Positions 1-8,309 are shown, numbered from the stretch's first letter. The stretch: DNA of 64,000 nucleotides from Bradyrhizobium liaoningense (GCF_018130825.1 NZ_JAFCJS010000001.1:868001-932000); one strand, 5' to 3'. Notes: generated by a model not told the origin, from the letters alone. Made by a program: numbers and translations.

Positions 1-389
1 AGATGGGCGAGTGCGATGGCCCAAAGCATCCTGTCGAGCCAATGCGGCTCGCCTGACAGGTAGAACGCGAGACTGGACATGCCGACGAGAAGATTGACGG
101 CTATTCCCCCGCCGGCGAGCACCGCTGTCGTCAACGGGCCGCCGTCATATTCGTCATGCTCGACATGGCCGCTGAATGGGATGGCGTGGACCGCGAATGT
201 GGTCGCGCCAATTCGCCAGCCGAACAGTCGTCGCCCTTCCCCGATGACAACGCCCAGAATTGGGACGCCGGCAATTCGACCAAACAGAAGGTGACCAAAC
301 TCATGCAGCACGACGGCGGAAAAAGCGGCCAGTACCATCCGCACCGTCAAGGTTGAAAGGAGGCCCTGGGCGATCAATTCCCAATTCAT
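1..389 (-). CDS. M50 site-2-protease-like membrane metallopeptidase (partial)
   Basis: The gene reads leftward off the window edge, so only about 129 N-terminal codons are visible from the ATG at 389. Residues 29-33 read HEFGH, the HExxH zinc motif of metalloproteases, placed inside a hydrophobic helix as in M50 intramembrane proteases. About 40 residues later IPFSGHVEHDE resembles the conserved G-G-Y-V type loop of that family. Hydrophobic stretches flank both. The combination supports an integral membrane zinc protease. The substrate cannot be inferred, and the C-terminal LDG motif that would confirm the family lies outside the window. The Shine-Dalgarno sequence is weak. Confidence 0.7.
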   Translation of the reverse strand, partial: MNWELIAQGLLSTLTVRMVLAAFSAVVLHEFGHLLFGRIAGVPILGVVIGEGRRLFGWRIGATTFAVHAIPFSGHVEHDEYDGGPLTTAVLAGGGIAVNLLVGMSSLAFYLSGEPHWLDRMLWAIALAH

Positions 390-638
390 GAATGTTTCTC
401 AAAAATTGGCCCCATGTGACGCGATGCCAAGACCCTCGATTCAGGCCTTCGTCGCCGCGAACTCCACCCGGGTTCATGATGCCGGCCATCCCGGCCTCTC
501 GTCGGCAAGACATCTAAGACGATCATCGCAGACGATCACGCATGCGCGCCACGCGTCTTGCGTTGGCGGCTGGACGGGCTAGCATCTCCTGCAACCACAG
601 GGCGCACTCAACGGACGCCCGATAAGAGGGAGGTCATC

Positions 639-1106
639 ATGACGATCAGCAGCGCCCGGCACCTTTTGCTGTTGCCGCTCACCCTCGCCGCCACGCTGAG
701 CGTCGCCTCCGCCGCCGAGCTCAATCCCGCCGCCGTCACCTACAAACTGCCGGACCAGATCCCCTGGGGCCCGGTCGACGCGCGCGGCGCGCAGACCGCC
801 GTCGTGGTCGGCGATCCCAGCAAGCCCGGCTTCTACATGGTCTACAACAAGTGGACCAAGGGCAATCACTTCAGCCGCCCGCACTTCCACCCCAACGACC
901 GCTACATCGTGGTGCTGCAAGGCACCTGGTGGGTCGGCTCAGGCCCAAAGTTCGATCCCGACAACGGCACCGTGCCGATGCCCGCGGGAAGCTTCGTCAC
1001 CCACACCGGCAAGCAGGTGCATTGGGACGGCGCCAAGGACGATGACGCCGTGCTGCTGATCATGGGTGAAGGGCCGGCGACAGCGACGGGGGCGGAGGAG
1101 AAGTAG
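639..1106 (+). CDS. secreted cupin-domain protein
   Basis: 155-residue protein with an N-terminal signal peptide (hydrophobic run ending at A-S-A-A near residue 22). The rest is a single cupin barrel: RPHFHPNDRYIVVLQGTWW carries the first metal-binding motif (H-x-H, then a Tyr where many cupins have Glu), and GSFVTHTGKQVHWDG supplies the second motif His. The start is chosen at 639 because GAGGGAGG lies just upstream and the signal peptide begins there; an in-frame upstream start at 558 would add a non-hydrophobic tail. The substrate is unknown. It resembles small periplasmic cupins often annotated only as cupin domain-containing. Confidence 0.75.
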   Translation: MTISSARHLLLLPLTLAATLSVASAAELNPAAVTYKLPDQIPWGPVDARGAQTAVVVGDPSKPGFYMVYNKWTKGNHFSRPHFHPNDRYIVVLQGTWWVGSGPKFDPDNGTVPMPAGSFVTHTGKQVHWDGAKDDDAVLLIMGEGPATATGAEEK

Positions 1107-1168
1107 AGGGAGAGCGATCGATCTCGTCGTGACGGGGTTTATCGGTCGAGCATCGCCCAGAGCAGCAA

Positions 1169-1588
1169 TCAGCCGTTTCGCGCTAGGAAAACTGCAGAAG
1201 GCTCCACCTCGATGAGGAACTCCTCCTTGGCGAGGTTTGGCACTCCAATCCAGGTTGTACACGGCGGATTATCGCCGAACGCCGCTTTGAGAGCGACGCT
1301 AATGGCTTTGCCCTCGTGTATGTGGCTCTGCTTGATGTAGAGCCGCAACGCGCCAACCTGATCGAGTTTCGCACCAACCGACGCCAGCGCAACGCTAAGA
1401 TTTTCAAGGCTCTTACTGAGTTGACGACCGATGTCACCAGTACCAACGACGTTCTGTTCTGCGTCCCAAGCAACCTGGCCGGACACATACACAAACTCGC
1501 CAAACGGTGTGGGGACTGTAGCAACCTGCGCGAAGCCGTAGCGCGAGCTATCGACGATCCCGACAGGAACATGCACCGATCGCCTCAT
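1169..1588 (-). CDS. RidA/YjgF/YER057c family protein
   Basis: 139-residue protein of the Rid family, which hydrolyses reactive enamine/imine intermediates from PLP enzymes or acts on related substrates. FGEFVYVSGQVAWDAEQNVVGTGDIGRQ is the typical N-terminal beta strand and glycine loop, and a later NPPCTTWIGVPNLAKEEFLIEVE matches the family signature region, with Thr-Trp where archetypal RidA has Arg at the active site. That change suggests one of the Rid subgroups without proven imine deaminase activity. The start is placed at 1588; an in-frame upstream ATG at 1612 lacks a good ribosome site. Base composition is lower in GC than the neighbours, like the empty stretch upstream. Confidence 0.8.
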   Translation of the reverse strand: MRRSVHVPVGIVDSSRYGFAQVATVPTPFGEFVYVSGQVAWDAEQNVVGTGDIGRQLSKSLENLSVALASVGAKLDQVGALRLYIKQSHIHEGKAISVALKAAFGDNPPCTTWIGVPNLAKEEFLIEVEPSAVFLARNG

Positions 1589-2057
1589 GAAGGCTCCCTT
1601 TGGCCAGAGCACCAGTCAGCGGCGCCGCCACTAGTAGAGCAGAAAGCCAGCAGGCGGAAAATCGGCTTATGGCTCTTCACTACATATTGCGCCAGAAACT
1701 GATCTCGAACTTATGGTCGGACATGGCATAGCTCTCTATTTGAACACTTGAGAGCTGAATTGCCGAGGACAGAAATATGTGACCCAAAGCGTGACTCACG
1801 CGCAAGAGGTAAACTGGGGGAAGCGGGGACAAAGTCGAAAAACACTTCCAGAAAAATGCGTAACGCATAATTCCTAGCGAAATCCGCTAGTTGATGTTTG
1901 CAACATCGCAAATTGGAAGCGGCAAAAACTACGACGATGGATGCAGATTCATAGCGATGGTCGTTGCGATGATCCGGTGACTCGTACTCACTTTCCGGAT
2001 TTCGCTCGTTCATGCGATGATACGCAGTCAGGCAATCAACCTAAAACGGTGGTTTGA
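1589..2057. other. long low-GC stretch without a convincing gene
   Basis: About 470 bases with visibly lower GC than the rest of the window. Short open frames exist on the minus strand (for example 1711-2013) but they lack family features, hydrophobic pattern or ribosome sites. A small inverted repeat CTAGCG-AAATC-CGCTAG sits at 1874-1890. It presumably contains the promoters of the flanking divergent genes; I could not assign anything else. Confidence 0.5.
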
Positions 2058-2717
2058 ATGAAAACCGCACTCCTTTTCGGCGCGACCGGCTTCATCGGCT
2101 CGCATCTGCTGCGCGACCTGTTGAACAGTCCTGACTATTCGCGGGTCATCGCGGTGGCCCGCAAGCCGCTGGCGACGAGCCATCCGAAGCTCTCGGTGCT
2201 GATCGGTGATCTCGCTTCGCTCCCCGCGCTGAAGCCGCAGCTGGTCGCGGACGAGGTCTTCATCGCGCTGGGAACGACGCGCAAGCACACGCCCGACGAG
2301 GCCGAGTACTACAAGATCGATCATGATTATCCGCTGCTCGCGGCCGAGATTGCCAAGGCGAACGGCGCGCAGTCGGTGTTTCTGGTCACGGCTGTCGGCG
2401 CCAATACGGCTTCCTCCGTGTTCTATGTCCGGACCAAGGGTGAGGTGGAGCGGGACATTCTCGCGCTCGATTTCGAGCACACGCATATTTTCCGCCCGTC
2501 GCAGATCCTCGGCGAGCGCGACGAGGACCGCCCGCGTGAACGTCTCATCATCGCGATATGGAACGTGATCAACCCGCTGCTCGTTGGCCCGGCCGACCGG
2601 TATCGCGGGCTCACCGGCAACGAGATCGCGCACGCCATCGCCAGGGCCGCTCGGCATCAAGCGGAGAAGGTCCGGATCTATCATTGGAAGGAGATGACCG
2701 CGCTGCTTCGGACGTGA
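2058..2717 (+). CDS. NAD(P)-binding oxidoreductase, HTATIP2/YbjT-like atypical SDR
   Basis: 219-residue Rossmann protein. The N-terminus ALLFGATGFIGSHLL gives the GxxGxxG nucleotide-binding loop of atypical short-chain dehydrogenases. LGTTRKHTPDEAEYYKIDHDYPL and the downstream FLVTAVGANTASSVFYVRTKGEVERDI supply the Y-x-x-x-K-like active-site region (Y-V-R-T-K). HIFRPSQILGERDEDR is the typical substrate-side strand. No substrate can be assigned. It stands alone, followed by gloA in the same direction after about 140 bases. Confidence 0.75.
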   Translation: MKTALLFGATGFIGSHLLRDLLNSPDYSRVIAVARKPLATSHPKLSVLIGDLASLPALKPQLVADEVFIALGTTRKHTPDEAEYYKIDHDYPLLAAEIAKANGAQSVFLVTAVGANTASSVFYVRTKGEVERDILALDFEHTHIFRPSQILGERDEDRPRERLIIAIWNVINPLLVGPADRYRGLTGNEIAHAIARAARHQAEKVRIYHWKEMTALLRT

Positions 2718-2855
2718 CGCAGTCTGAATCGAACGAACAGCCCTCACGCACATTTGCCCCCGCCCCCTGCCCCTCCTCCCCGTTTCCTGCTATCTCCTAC
2801 CCCCGCCGTCCCGGCCCAAAGCAAAACCCTCCGACTGTCAAAGGGAGCAACAACC

Positions 2856-3308
2856 ATGCGTTATCTCCACACCATGCTGCGCGTGCGCAATCTCGATGTC
2901 GCGCTGAAGTTTTACCAGGATGCGCTGGGCTTGAAGGAGGTGCGGCGGATCGAGAACGACAAGGGGCGGTTCACGCTTCTCTTCCTGTGCTCGGCCGACG
3001 ATCTCGAGGCGCTGAAGAAGCAGCCGCAGACGCGCGGCGCGCCGCTGGTCGAGCTCACCTACAATTGGGACGAGGAGAAGTACGGCGAGGATCGCTTCTT
3101 CGGCCATCTCGCCTATGAGGTCGACGACATCTACGCGACCTGCGAGAAGCTGCAGAAGGCCGGCGTCACCATCAACCGTCCGCCGCGCGACGGCAACATG
3201 GCCTTCGTGCGCTCGCCGGACCTGCACTCGATCGAGCTGTTGCAAAAGGGCGAGCCGAAGCCGCCGCAGGAGCCGTGGGTTTCGATGCCGAATACCGGCC
3301 ATTGGTAG
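2856..3308 (+). CDS. gloA: lactoylglutathione lyase (glyoxalase I)
   Basis: 150-residue VOC-fold protein that converts the methylglyoxal-glutathione hemithioacetal to S-lactoylglutathione. It begins MRYLHTMLRVRNLD, matching the E. coli GloA start, with the first metal ligand His5. The other ligand contexts follow: VELTYNWDEEKYG (Glu), FFGHLAYEVDD (His) and LHSIELLQ (Glu). All four metal ligands are therefore present. The start is at 2856, preceded by AAGGGAG; the open frame continues upstream to 2754 but that extension is proline-rich and unlike the family. Usual family length. Confidence 0.9.
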   Translation: MRYLHTMLRVRNLDVALKFYQDALGLKEVRRIENDKGRFTLLFLCSADDLEALKKQPQTRGAPLVELTYNWDEEKYGEDRFFGHLAYEVDDIYATCEKLQKAGVTINRPPRDGNMAFVRSPDLHSIELLQKGEPKPPQEPWVSMPNTGHW

Positions 3309-3379
3309 GCCCCGCGCGACAGGAACAAGCCCCTGCCCCCGGCGTTCACCCCAGGACAATGCGATTGGAGGAGAACGCG

Positions 3380-3460
3380 ATGGGACGCGGAATCTTGCTG
3401 TGGATGCTGGGCGTGCCGATCCCGGTGATCATCCTGCTGTGGCTGTTCTTCGGCCACTAA
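3380..3460 (+). CDS. 26-residue single-helix membrane peptide
   Basis: A very short frame with a strong ribosome site (GGAGGAG) and an ATG at 3380. It encodes one hydrophobic helix rich in L, I, V and P, bounded by MGRG and ending F-F-G-H. It lies about 70 bases after gloA and is directly followed by an intrinsic terminator, which fits the last gene of a short transcript. I recall similar tiny membrane peptides annotated as hypothetical in related genomes, but cannot name the family. Function unknown. Confidence 0.6.
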   Translation: MGRGILLWMLGVPIPVIILLWLFFGH

Positions 3461-3485
3461 TCTCAGGCTCAGTTTGCGATGAAAG

Positions 3486-3509
3486 GCTCCGCCCCGGGCG
3501 GAGCTTTTT
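3486..3509 (+). terminator. intrinsic terminator after the small peptide
   Basis: GCTCCGCCC at 3486-3494 pairs with GGGCGGAGC at 3496-3504, and TTTTT follows at 3505-3509. GC-rich hairpin plus T-tract on the plus strand, just downstream of 3380-3460. Confidence 0.85.
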
Positions 3510-3576
3510 GCATGAGGGGCTCGGCGCAATCGCCGACGCTGGCGCGGCGAAATTCCGCTATCACGCGGCGGACGCG

Positions 3577-3660
3577 TAGCCCGGATGGAGCGCAGCGCAA
3601 TCCGGGGTCTGTTCGTGCGGCGAGACTGTCCCGGATTACGCTTCGCTCCATCCGGGCTAC
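3577..3660. repeat. REP-like inverted repeat element, copy 1
   Basis: Two arms of about 30 bases, TAGCCCGGATGGAGCGCAGC and its near-perfect reverse complement ending CCATCCGGGCTA, separated by about 23 variable bases. The same element recurs at 18073-18155 and 21729-21811. It lies between the terminator at 3486 and the GST gene. Confidence 0.85.
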
Positions 3661-3697
3661 GACACGACGACACCGAAAAACGCGCGGGAGGAGCATC

Positions 3698-4336
3698 ATG
3701 CCTGAGACCAAGCTGACGATCTGGGGCCGCGCCAATTCGGTCAACGTGCAGAAGGTGCTGTGGTGCCTCACCGAGCTCGGCCTCGCTTACGAGCGCATCG
3801 ACGCCGGCATGCAATACGGCAAGACCCGCGAGGCCGACTATCTCGCGATGAACCCCAATGCGCGGATCCCGACGCTGGTCGAGGGCGACTTCGTGCTGTG
3901 GGAGTCGAACTCCATCATGCGCTATCTCTGCCTCGCCCATGGTCGCGGCACGCCGATCTATCCGGAGGCGCCGAAGCTGCGCACCAGCGTCGACCGCTGG
4001 CTCGACTGGACGCTGTCGGCGGTGCAGCCGGTCGACCGTCCGGTGTTCTGGGGCATCGTGCGCACGGCGCCCGCCGAGCGCGACATGATCCAGGTGCAGC
4101 GCGATGCCGATGCCGCCGCCGAGGTCTGGGCGATCGCCGACCGCCTGCTCGCCTCGCGCCGCTTCATGGAGGGCGACCAGTTCACCCTCGCCGATATCGC
4201 GATCGGCTCCTACGCGCGGCGCTGGCTCGGCGTCGAGGGCATCAGCCGGCCGGCCCAGCCGAACCTGACGCGCTGGCTCGCCGAGCTCGGCAAGCGAGGT
4301 GGATTTGCACAGTTCGTCGCACCGCCGATGTCGTGA
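3698..4336 (+). CDS. glutathione S-transferase family protein
   Basis: 212-residue GST. The N-terminal thioredoxin-like half starts KLTIWGRANSVNVQKVLWCL, with Ser14 in the position that activates glutathione in many bacterial GSTs. NPNARIPTLVEGDFVLWESNSIMRYL contains the cis-Pro (IPTL) and the glutathione-binding E-S-N-S loop. The C-terminal helical domain includes FTLADIAIGSYARRWL, the N-capping box region. The start at 3698 follows GGGAGGAGC. The particular substrate is unknown. It begins 37 bases after REP-like element copy 1. Confidence 0.85.
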   Translation: MPETKLTIWGRANSVNVQKVLWCLTELGLAYERIDAGMQYGKTREADYLAMNPNARIPTLVEGDFVLWESNSIMRYLCLAHGRGTPIYPEAPKLRTSVDRWLDWTLSAVQPVDRPVFWGIVRTAPAERDMIQVQRDADAAAEVWAIADRLLASRRFMEGDQFTLADIAIGSYARRWLGVEGISRPAQPNLTRWLAELGKRGGFAQFVAPPMS

Positions 4337-4422
4337 CGCGGCGGCACCGCTTAAAGCGCGACGCGCGCACGCGAAATCGCCGCTCTCGCGCGAACTTTCA
4401 CTGTGGCCGCACGACTTGACGG

Positions 4423-4446
4423 CTACTGTGCATGGGGTTGTTTTCG
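4423..4446. repeat. 24-bp dispersed repeat, copy A
   Basis: The minus strand here carries CGAAAACAACCCCATGCACA followed by GTAG, identical over 24 bases to 26850-26873 on the plus strand. It sits in the gap between the convergent GST gene and the small membrane protein gene. Confidence 0.7.
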
Positions 4447-4471
4447 CAGTTTTTTATTTTGACCTTCGCGC

Positions 4472-4633
4472 CTAGCGCCGCTCGACCAGCACCACGCAGA
4501 TGATCAGCAGCAGCGTCACCGCCGCGGTGGCAAGCTTTGCCGTCCAGCTCAGGCCGCGGCCGACCCACCACAGCAGCGCGCAATACATCAGCACGGGGAC
4601 GACGATATCGAGCCGCAACAGATCCGGCGGCAT
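4472..4633 (-). CDS. 53-residue two-helix membrane protein
   Basis: A short frame from ATG at 4633 with two hydrophobic segments (IVVPVLMYCALLWWV around residues 10-24 and ATAAVTLLLIICVVLV around 36-51) joined by GRGLSWTAKL. The ATG lies 5 bases after the TAG of the upstream secreted protein gene (4639-4878), so the two are likely co-transcribed. No named family is recognised. Confidence 0.55.
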   Translation of the reverse strand: MPPDLLRLDIVVPVLMYCALLWWVGRGLSWTAKLATAAVTLLLIICVVLVERR

Positions 4634-4638
4634 GCGGC

Positions 4639-4878
4639 CTAGCGCCTGACGCCGGCGTCGACGCTGATCGCGCCGCCGATCTTCACGCAGGTCCCGGTCG
4701 CCTCGACCAGACGGAAGCCGGCTCCATACGAGGCGCAGGCATTCGCCTTCGCGCTGGCGGATGCGCCCTTCAACGGCAATGCCTTGCCCGCCCGCGACGG
4801 CTCGGATGCCGGAAGCCGCAGCGCCTCGGCCGCGGAGGTGATGAGCAACGAGATCAGGATGAGGAGCGACGCACGCAT
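4639..4878 (-). CDS. small secreted protein with a porin-N-terminus-like motif
   Basis: 79 residues with a clear signal peptide (MRASLLILISLLITSAAEA). The mature end, CASYGAGFRLVEATGTCVKIGG, closely resembles the opening of the alphaproteobacterial porin family, where C-x-x-Y-G-x-G-F, then T-x-T-C-x-K/R-x-G-G, precedes the first barrel strands. Here the protein stops about ten residues after that motif, so it cannot form a barrel alone. It may be a conserved small protein sharing the disulfide motif or a trimmed porin relative. Followed directly by the 53-residue membrane protein. Confidence 0.65.
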   Translation of the reverse strand: MRASLLILISLLITSAAEALRLPASEPSRAGKALPLKGASASAKANACASYGAGFRLVEATGTCVKIGGAISVDAGVRR

Positions 4879-4931
4879 GCCGACGTTCTAGCCCGGACCG
4901 ACGCCGCGCGCCATCCGGCCGGCGCGTGAGG

Positions 4932-5186
4932 TCAGATGAACCTGACGCCGGCCGACTTGCCGCGGCGCCAGATCACCTGGCAGCTCCGTCCGGTGCGGGC
5001 ATCGCGCGCAAACGCCATCCGGATCACGCCCGGCAGCTGGCTCGCGTCGTCGTCCATCATGATCTTGGCGCCGGTGTCGGAGATGTCCTCGACCAGGCAA
5101 TGCCGCGCCGCGAATCCGCCCTCGAGCGTGATCCAGGCGTGCCGCGACAGCAGCTTGCGGGCCGCGCGCTTCTTGGGTTGTGGCAT
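4932..5186 (-). CDS. PilZ-domain protein
   Basis: 84-residue single PilZ domain. Basic residues near the N-terminus (KKRAARKLLSRHAW) resemble the R-x-x-x-R cyclic di-GMP motif, and VEDISDTGAKIMM is the D/N-x-S-x-x-G motif. The remainder (VIRMAFARDARTGRSCQVIWRRGKSAGVRF) is the usual barrel end. These small PilZ proteins act as c-di-GMP-responsive adaptors; the output partner here is unknown. Gene starts at 5186 and points toward 4932, upstream of and in the same direction as the small secreted protein gene. Confidence 0.85.
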   Translation of the reverse strand: MPQPKKRAARKLLSRHAWITLEGGFAARHCLVEDISDTGAKIMMDDDASQLPGVIRMAFARDARTGRSCQVIWRRGKSAGVRFI

Positions 5187-5411
5187 CGGCTAAAACTCTC
5201 CCCCTCCGACGCTAGCTCAGGGAACCCTAAGAAACCCTTGAAATCGCCTCCGAATGATGTCCGGAGCGGCACTGTCCACCGGTTCCAAAAGACGTTCCCG
5301 AACGGCTTGCCCGCGGCCGCAAAGGCCACTATACGTTCGCCCGCTGCAAGCCGCCGGGCCGAGTCAGGTGGTCGGCGGCCGTGCCGCCACAAGCGGCGGG
5401 GCCCTGCGTTT

Positions 5412-5486
5412 GCTCCCTTCGTCTATCGGTTAGGACGCCACCCTTTCACGGTGGAGAGAGCGGTTCGATTCCGCTAGGGAGCGCCA
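5412..5486 (+). tRNA. tRNA-Glu (anticodon TTC)
   Basis: 75-base cloverleaf. Acceptor arms GCTCCCT (5412-5418) and AGGGAGC pair. The anticodon stem CCACC/GGTGG encloses the loop CTTTCAC with TTC at 5445-5447. The T-loop contains GGTTCGATTCC, and a 3-prime CCA is encoded at 5484-5486. Confidence 0.97.
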
Positions 5487-5591
5487 CATGCGATACAGCG
5501 TGCGGACGCGGCGGCGAATTTACCGTCCTCGTTCGTGAACCTCCCCGCCCCCGGCCTCCGACCAATCCTCGATTGGAACCGGTGCAGGCCC

Positions 5592-6245
5592 ATGGAGCAG
5601 AGCGAATCCCCCTCGGACGGCCAGGCCGGCGTTGCCGCGCAGCCGCCACCCTGGATGCACCGCGCCGCCCCCTACGCGCCGGAGCGGCGCGCCAAAATGC
5701 TGGAGCACATGGCGCGCGCCAGATCGCTGCCGCAGCGGCAGGCCGCGCCGAAGCCATCGCGCACGATTGGCATTGAGATCCTCGAGATCCTCGTCGACAT
5801 CATCGCCCATGTCGTCCTGTTCGGCGTGATCGCCATTCTCTGCATGTCGCGCATTCCGCTCTACCTCGGCGCATTTCTGTTCCTGACCGATGACGAGCGG
5901 ATCGAACGCATCCTCGCCGCGACCGGCATCCGGTTCGAGCCCGGTGCGATCGGGCCCGATATCGTCAAGGGCTTTGCATCCTGGTTCGGATGGTTCGCGC
6001 TGCTCGGCGCACTGAAAGGCTCTGTCCCTGCCTTGATCGCGCGATGGATGCCCCCGGCCGAGTCATGGTCGTTCATCGCCGGCATCGCCCTTCTGTTCGC
6101 CTGCCTCGAAGTGTTCGGCTCGCTCGCGATCCGGCGCGCATTGGCGTGGTGCGGATTGCAGCACCGGTCGGATGGTCTGACCTGGACGACGATCAAATTC
6201 CTGATCGGGCTCGGCCTGCTGGCTCTGGTGGTGCTGCTCGGATAG
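5592..6245 (+). CDS. membrane protein of unknown function
   Basis: 217 residues from ATG at 5592. The first 60 residues are hydrophilic and charged (RRAKMLEHMARARS). They are followed by several hydrophobic segments: IIAHVVLFGVIAILCM, LYLGAFLFL, FGWFALLGALKG, SFIAGIALLFACLEVFG and FLIGLGLLALVVLLG. This gives roughly four to five membrane helices. An in-frame ATG at 5535 is possible but lies very close to the tRNA and has no better ribosome site. I recognise no family. Confidence 0.6.
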   Translation: MEQSESPSDGQAGVAAQPPPWMHRAAPYAPERRAKMLEHMARARSLPQRQAAPKPSRTIGIEILEILVDIIAHVVLFGVIAILCMSRIPLYLGAFLFLTDDERIERILAATGIRFEPGAIGPDIVKGFASWFGWFALLGALKGSVPALIARWMPPAESWSFIAGIALLFACLEVFGSLAIRRALAWCGLQHRSDGLTWTTIKFLIGLGLLALVVLLG

Positions 6246-6423
6246 GCACCGCAGCCGTTGCTTCTGCAGCTCTCGGCAATGACGATGTTGTGAGAGCATC
6301 ACGGCGCACAGCGCCCCGCGCGTTTACCGGAAATTTAGCCCTGCTCCTGAGCGACGGTATCATTTGCTTAGAAATTGATGGCTACCGTGGAATTACGGAA
6401 ATCATCCGCAACCGATTGGCCTC

Positions 6424-7050
6424 ATGTCCGTCGCAGAATTCCTCAGGCAGCGAGCAGTGGAAGTCACCGTGAGCGGCAGCTACTCGCTGCCGCGCTGGTA
6501 CGATTGCGAGGGCCAGCTGCGCACCTTCGCCTGCCGGACCAAGCGCGTCTCGCCGTTCCGGATGATCGTGGACGTGCCCGTCGTCGGCAAGGTCGGCGAG
6601 CGCGTGACCTCCTACTTCCAGGATTTCGGCGAATTCCAGTGCACCATCAGCGCGACTCTGAAAGCGGGCTTCCTGATGGAGCTCGAGATGACGCGGGCGC
6701 GGCGGGCCTGGATGTCGGAAAAGCTGACCTGGCTCGAGAAGAAGCAGAAGGACGCCAGCGTTCAGGAGCTGCGGCGTGACGCCCGCTTCGTTCCGCAGGT
6801 CTCACACACCCTGCTGACGCTCGCCGACGGCAGCATCCATCCCTGCTTCATCATCGACGTCTCGACGGCCGGCGTTGCCATCTCCTGCGAATACGACCCG
6901 CCGGTCGGAACCGCGCTTGCGGTCGGTGCCTGTGTCGGGCGCGTCATCCGCAAATTCGACAACGGCTTTGCGGTCAAATTCGCCGAGAAGCAGTCGCGGG
7001 ACGACCTCGTCCGCCTGATCGTGCGCTCGTCGCTGGCGCAGTCAGCCTGA
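6424..7050 (+). CDS. PilZ-domain protein, two-domain form
   Basis: 208 residues. The C-terminal half holds a PilZ domain: RRDARFVPQ (residues about 118-126) is the R-x-x-x-R motif and FIIDVSTAGVAISCE (about 140-154) is the D-x-S-x-x-G motif. The N-terminal half (YDCEGQLRTFACRTKRVSPFRMIVDVPVVGKVGERVTSYFQDFG) has a PilZ-like barrel pattern without the full ligand motif, a layout I associate with double-PilZ proteins of rhizobia. Likely a cyclic di-GMP receptor. Confidence 0.8.
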   Translation: MSVAEFLRQRAVEVTVSGSYSLPRWYDCEGQLRTFACRTKRVSPFRMIVDVPVVGKVGERVTSYFQDFGEFQCTISATLKAGFLMELEMTRARRAWMSEKLTWLEKKQKDASVQELRRDARFVPQVSHTLLTLADGSIHPCFIIDVSTAGVAISCEYDPPVGTALAVGACVGRVIRKFDNGFAVKFAEKQSRDDLVRLIVRSSLAQSA

Positions 7051-7172
7051 TACCGGCCAGACCAATCTTAACTCTTTCTTAACTAAATGCTGGAGGCGGA
7101 GGCCCCTGCGCGATAGGGTGTGACCCAGTACGTCCGCAATCATTGCGGGCCTTAAGGTTTGGAAGTCCCGGA

Positions 7173-8171
7173 ATGTCCCTCGCCGAGTCCGCCCCGGCCG
7201 AAATCGCGAAAGCCACCGTCGCCGCTGCCAAGCCGCAGCTTCCGCCCGGCGTCGTCACCGAAGGCCCGCTGGTCCAGGCCAAGCTGCGCGAGAGCTATCT
7301 GCTGCTCGGCATCCTCTATGTCGGCGCGGTCGCGGGCATCGTCTGGGCCGTCACGCAGGGCGTCGGCAAGGTCGAGCTGTTTACGTTCGCCTGGATGTTC
7401 GCGCTGACGACGTTCGGCATCGGCGCCGGCATGCACCGGCTGTTCGTCCATCGCAGCTTCCGCACCGGCCCGATCATGCGCGTCTTCTTCTGCGCCATCG
7501 CGCAGATGGCGGTGCAGGGTTCGATCGCCAAATGGGTCGCCAACCACCGCCGCCATCACCTCTATGCCGACGACGTCGGCGATCCCCACAGCCCGCAATT
7601 CGACGGCTTCGGCAACCGCTACGTCAGCGCGCTCAAGGGTTTCCTGCATGCCCAGGGCAGCTGGGTGTTCGACCAGGCGACCACTGACAACGAGTACTAT
7701 GCCAAGGACATCCTCGCCGATCCGATCGCGATGTTCTTCGTGCGCACCCGCTGGGTCTGGTACGGGATGTCGGCCGTCTTCATCCCCGGCGTTGTCGGCT
7801 ACACCTTCGGCGGCGTCCACACCATGATCGGCTGCGTGCTGTTCTCCGGCCTGCTCCGCGCCTATCTGCTGATCCTCACCAGCCAGCTCACCGGCTCGGT
7901 CTGCCACGCCTACGGCTACCGCCGCTTCGAGGTCGACGACGCCTCGACCAACGAGTTCGTGACCACGATCCTCACCTTCGGCGAGGGTCTGCACAACAAC
8001 CATCACCGCTTCCCGCGGGACGCCTATATCTCGCACGCCTGGTGGGAGATCGATCTCAACGGCCTGATCATCCTGGGCCTGGAAAAGATCGGCCTCGTCC
8101 ACGACGTCTTCCACGCCTCGCACCGTCAGCTGGAGCGGGCCGAAGCGCAGGCGGCCTCGACGGCGCGCTGA
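7173..8171 (+). CDS. acyl-CoA/fatty acid desaturase (delta-9 type)
   Basis: 332-residue membrane di-iron desaturase. Three histidine boxes are present: HRLFVH at about residues 88-93, NHRRHH at about 124-129, and HNNHH at about 274-278. Hydrophobic pairs flank the first two (YLLLGILYVGAVAGIVWAV; FTFAWMFALTTFGIGAG), and a longer pair lies near residues 200-240. These features match the stearoyl-CoA desaturase family that introduces a double bond into saturated acyl chains. The start is placed at 7173 (MSLAESAP); an in-frame ATG at 7143 would add ten residues. Confidence 0.88.
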   Translation: MSLAESAPAEIAKATVAAAKPQLPPGVVTEGPLVQAKLRESYLLLGILYVGAVAGIVWAVTQGVGKVELFTFAWMFALTTFGIGAGMHRLFVHRSFRTGPIMRVFFCAIAQMAVQGSIAKWVANHRRHHLYADDVGDPHSPQFDGFGNRYVSALKGFLHAQGSWVFDQATTDNEYYAKDILADPIAMFFVRTRWVWYGMSAVFIPGVVGYTFGGVHTMIGCVLFSGLLRAYLLILTSQLTGSVCHAYGYRRFEVDDASTNEFVTTILTFGEGLHNNHHRFPRDAYISHAWWEIDLNGLIILGLEKIGLVHDVFHASHRQLERAEAQAASTAR

Positions 8172-8309
8172 ACCGGCAGGCGGCGGCCGCGCGTTGCGGC
8201 CGTCTTGCCTCCGCATCGTCGCCCTATCGCGGCCCCATTGCGGGATCAGCTTTTGACGGTCCGAGCCTCATGCCGGACGTTATTTGCGGACTTGCGATCG
8301 GGGGACCGG

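Noticed and set aside
1711..2013. 100-codon minus-strand frame in the low-GC gap
   Set aside because: No signal, motif, repeated pattern or ribosome site; low GC makes random frames less likely but does not by itself support coding.
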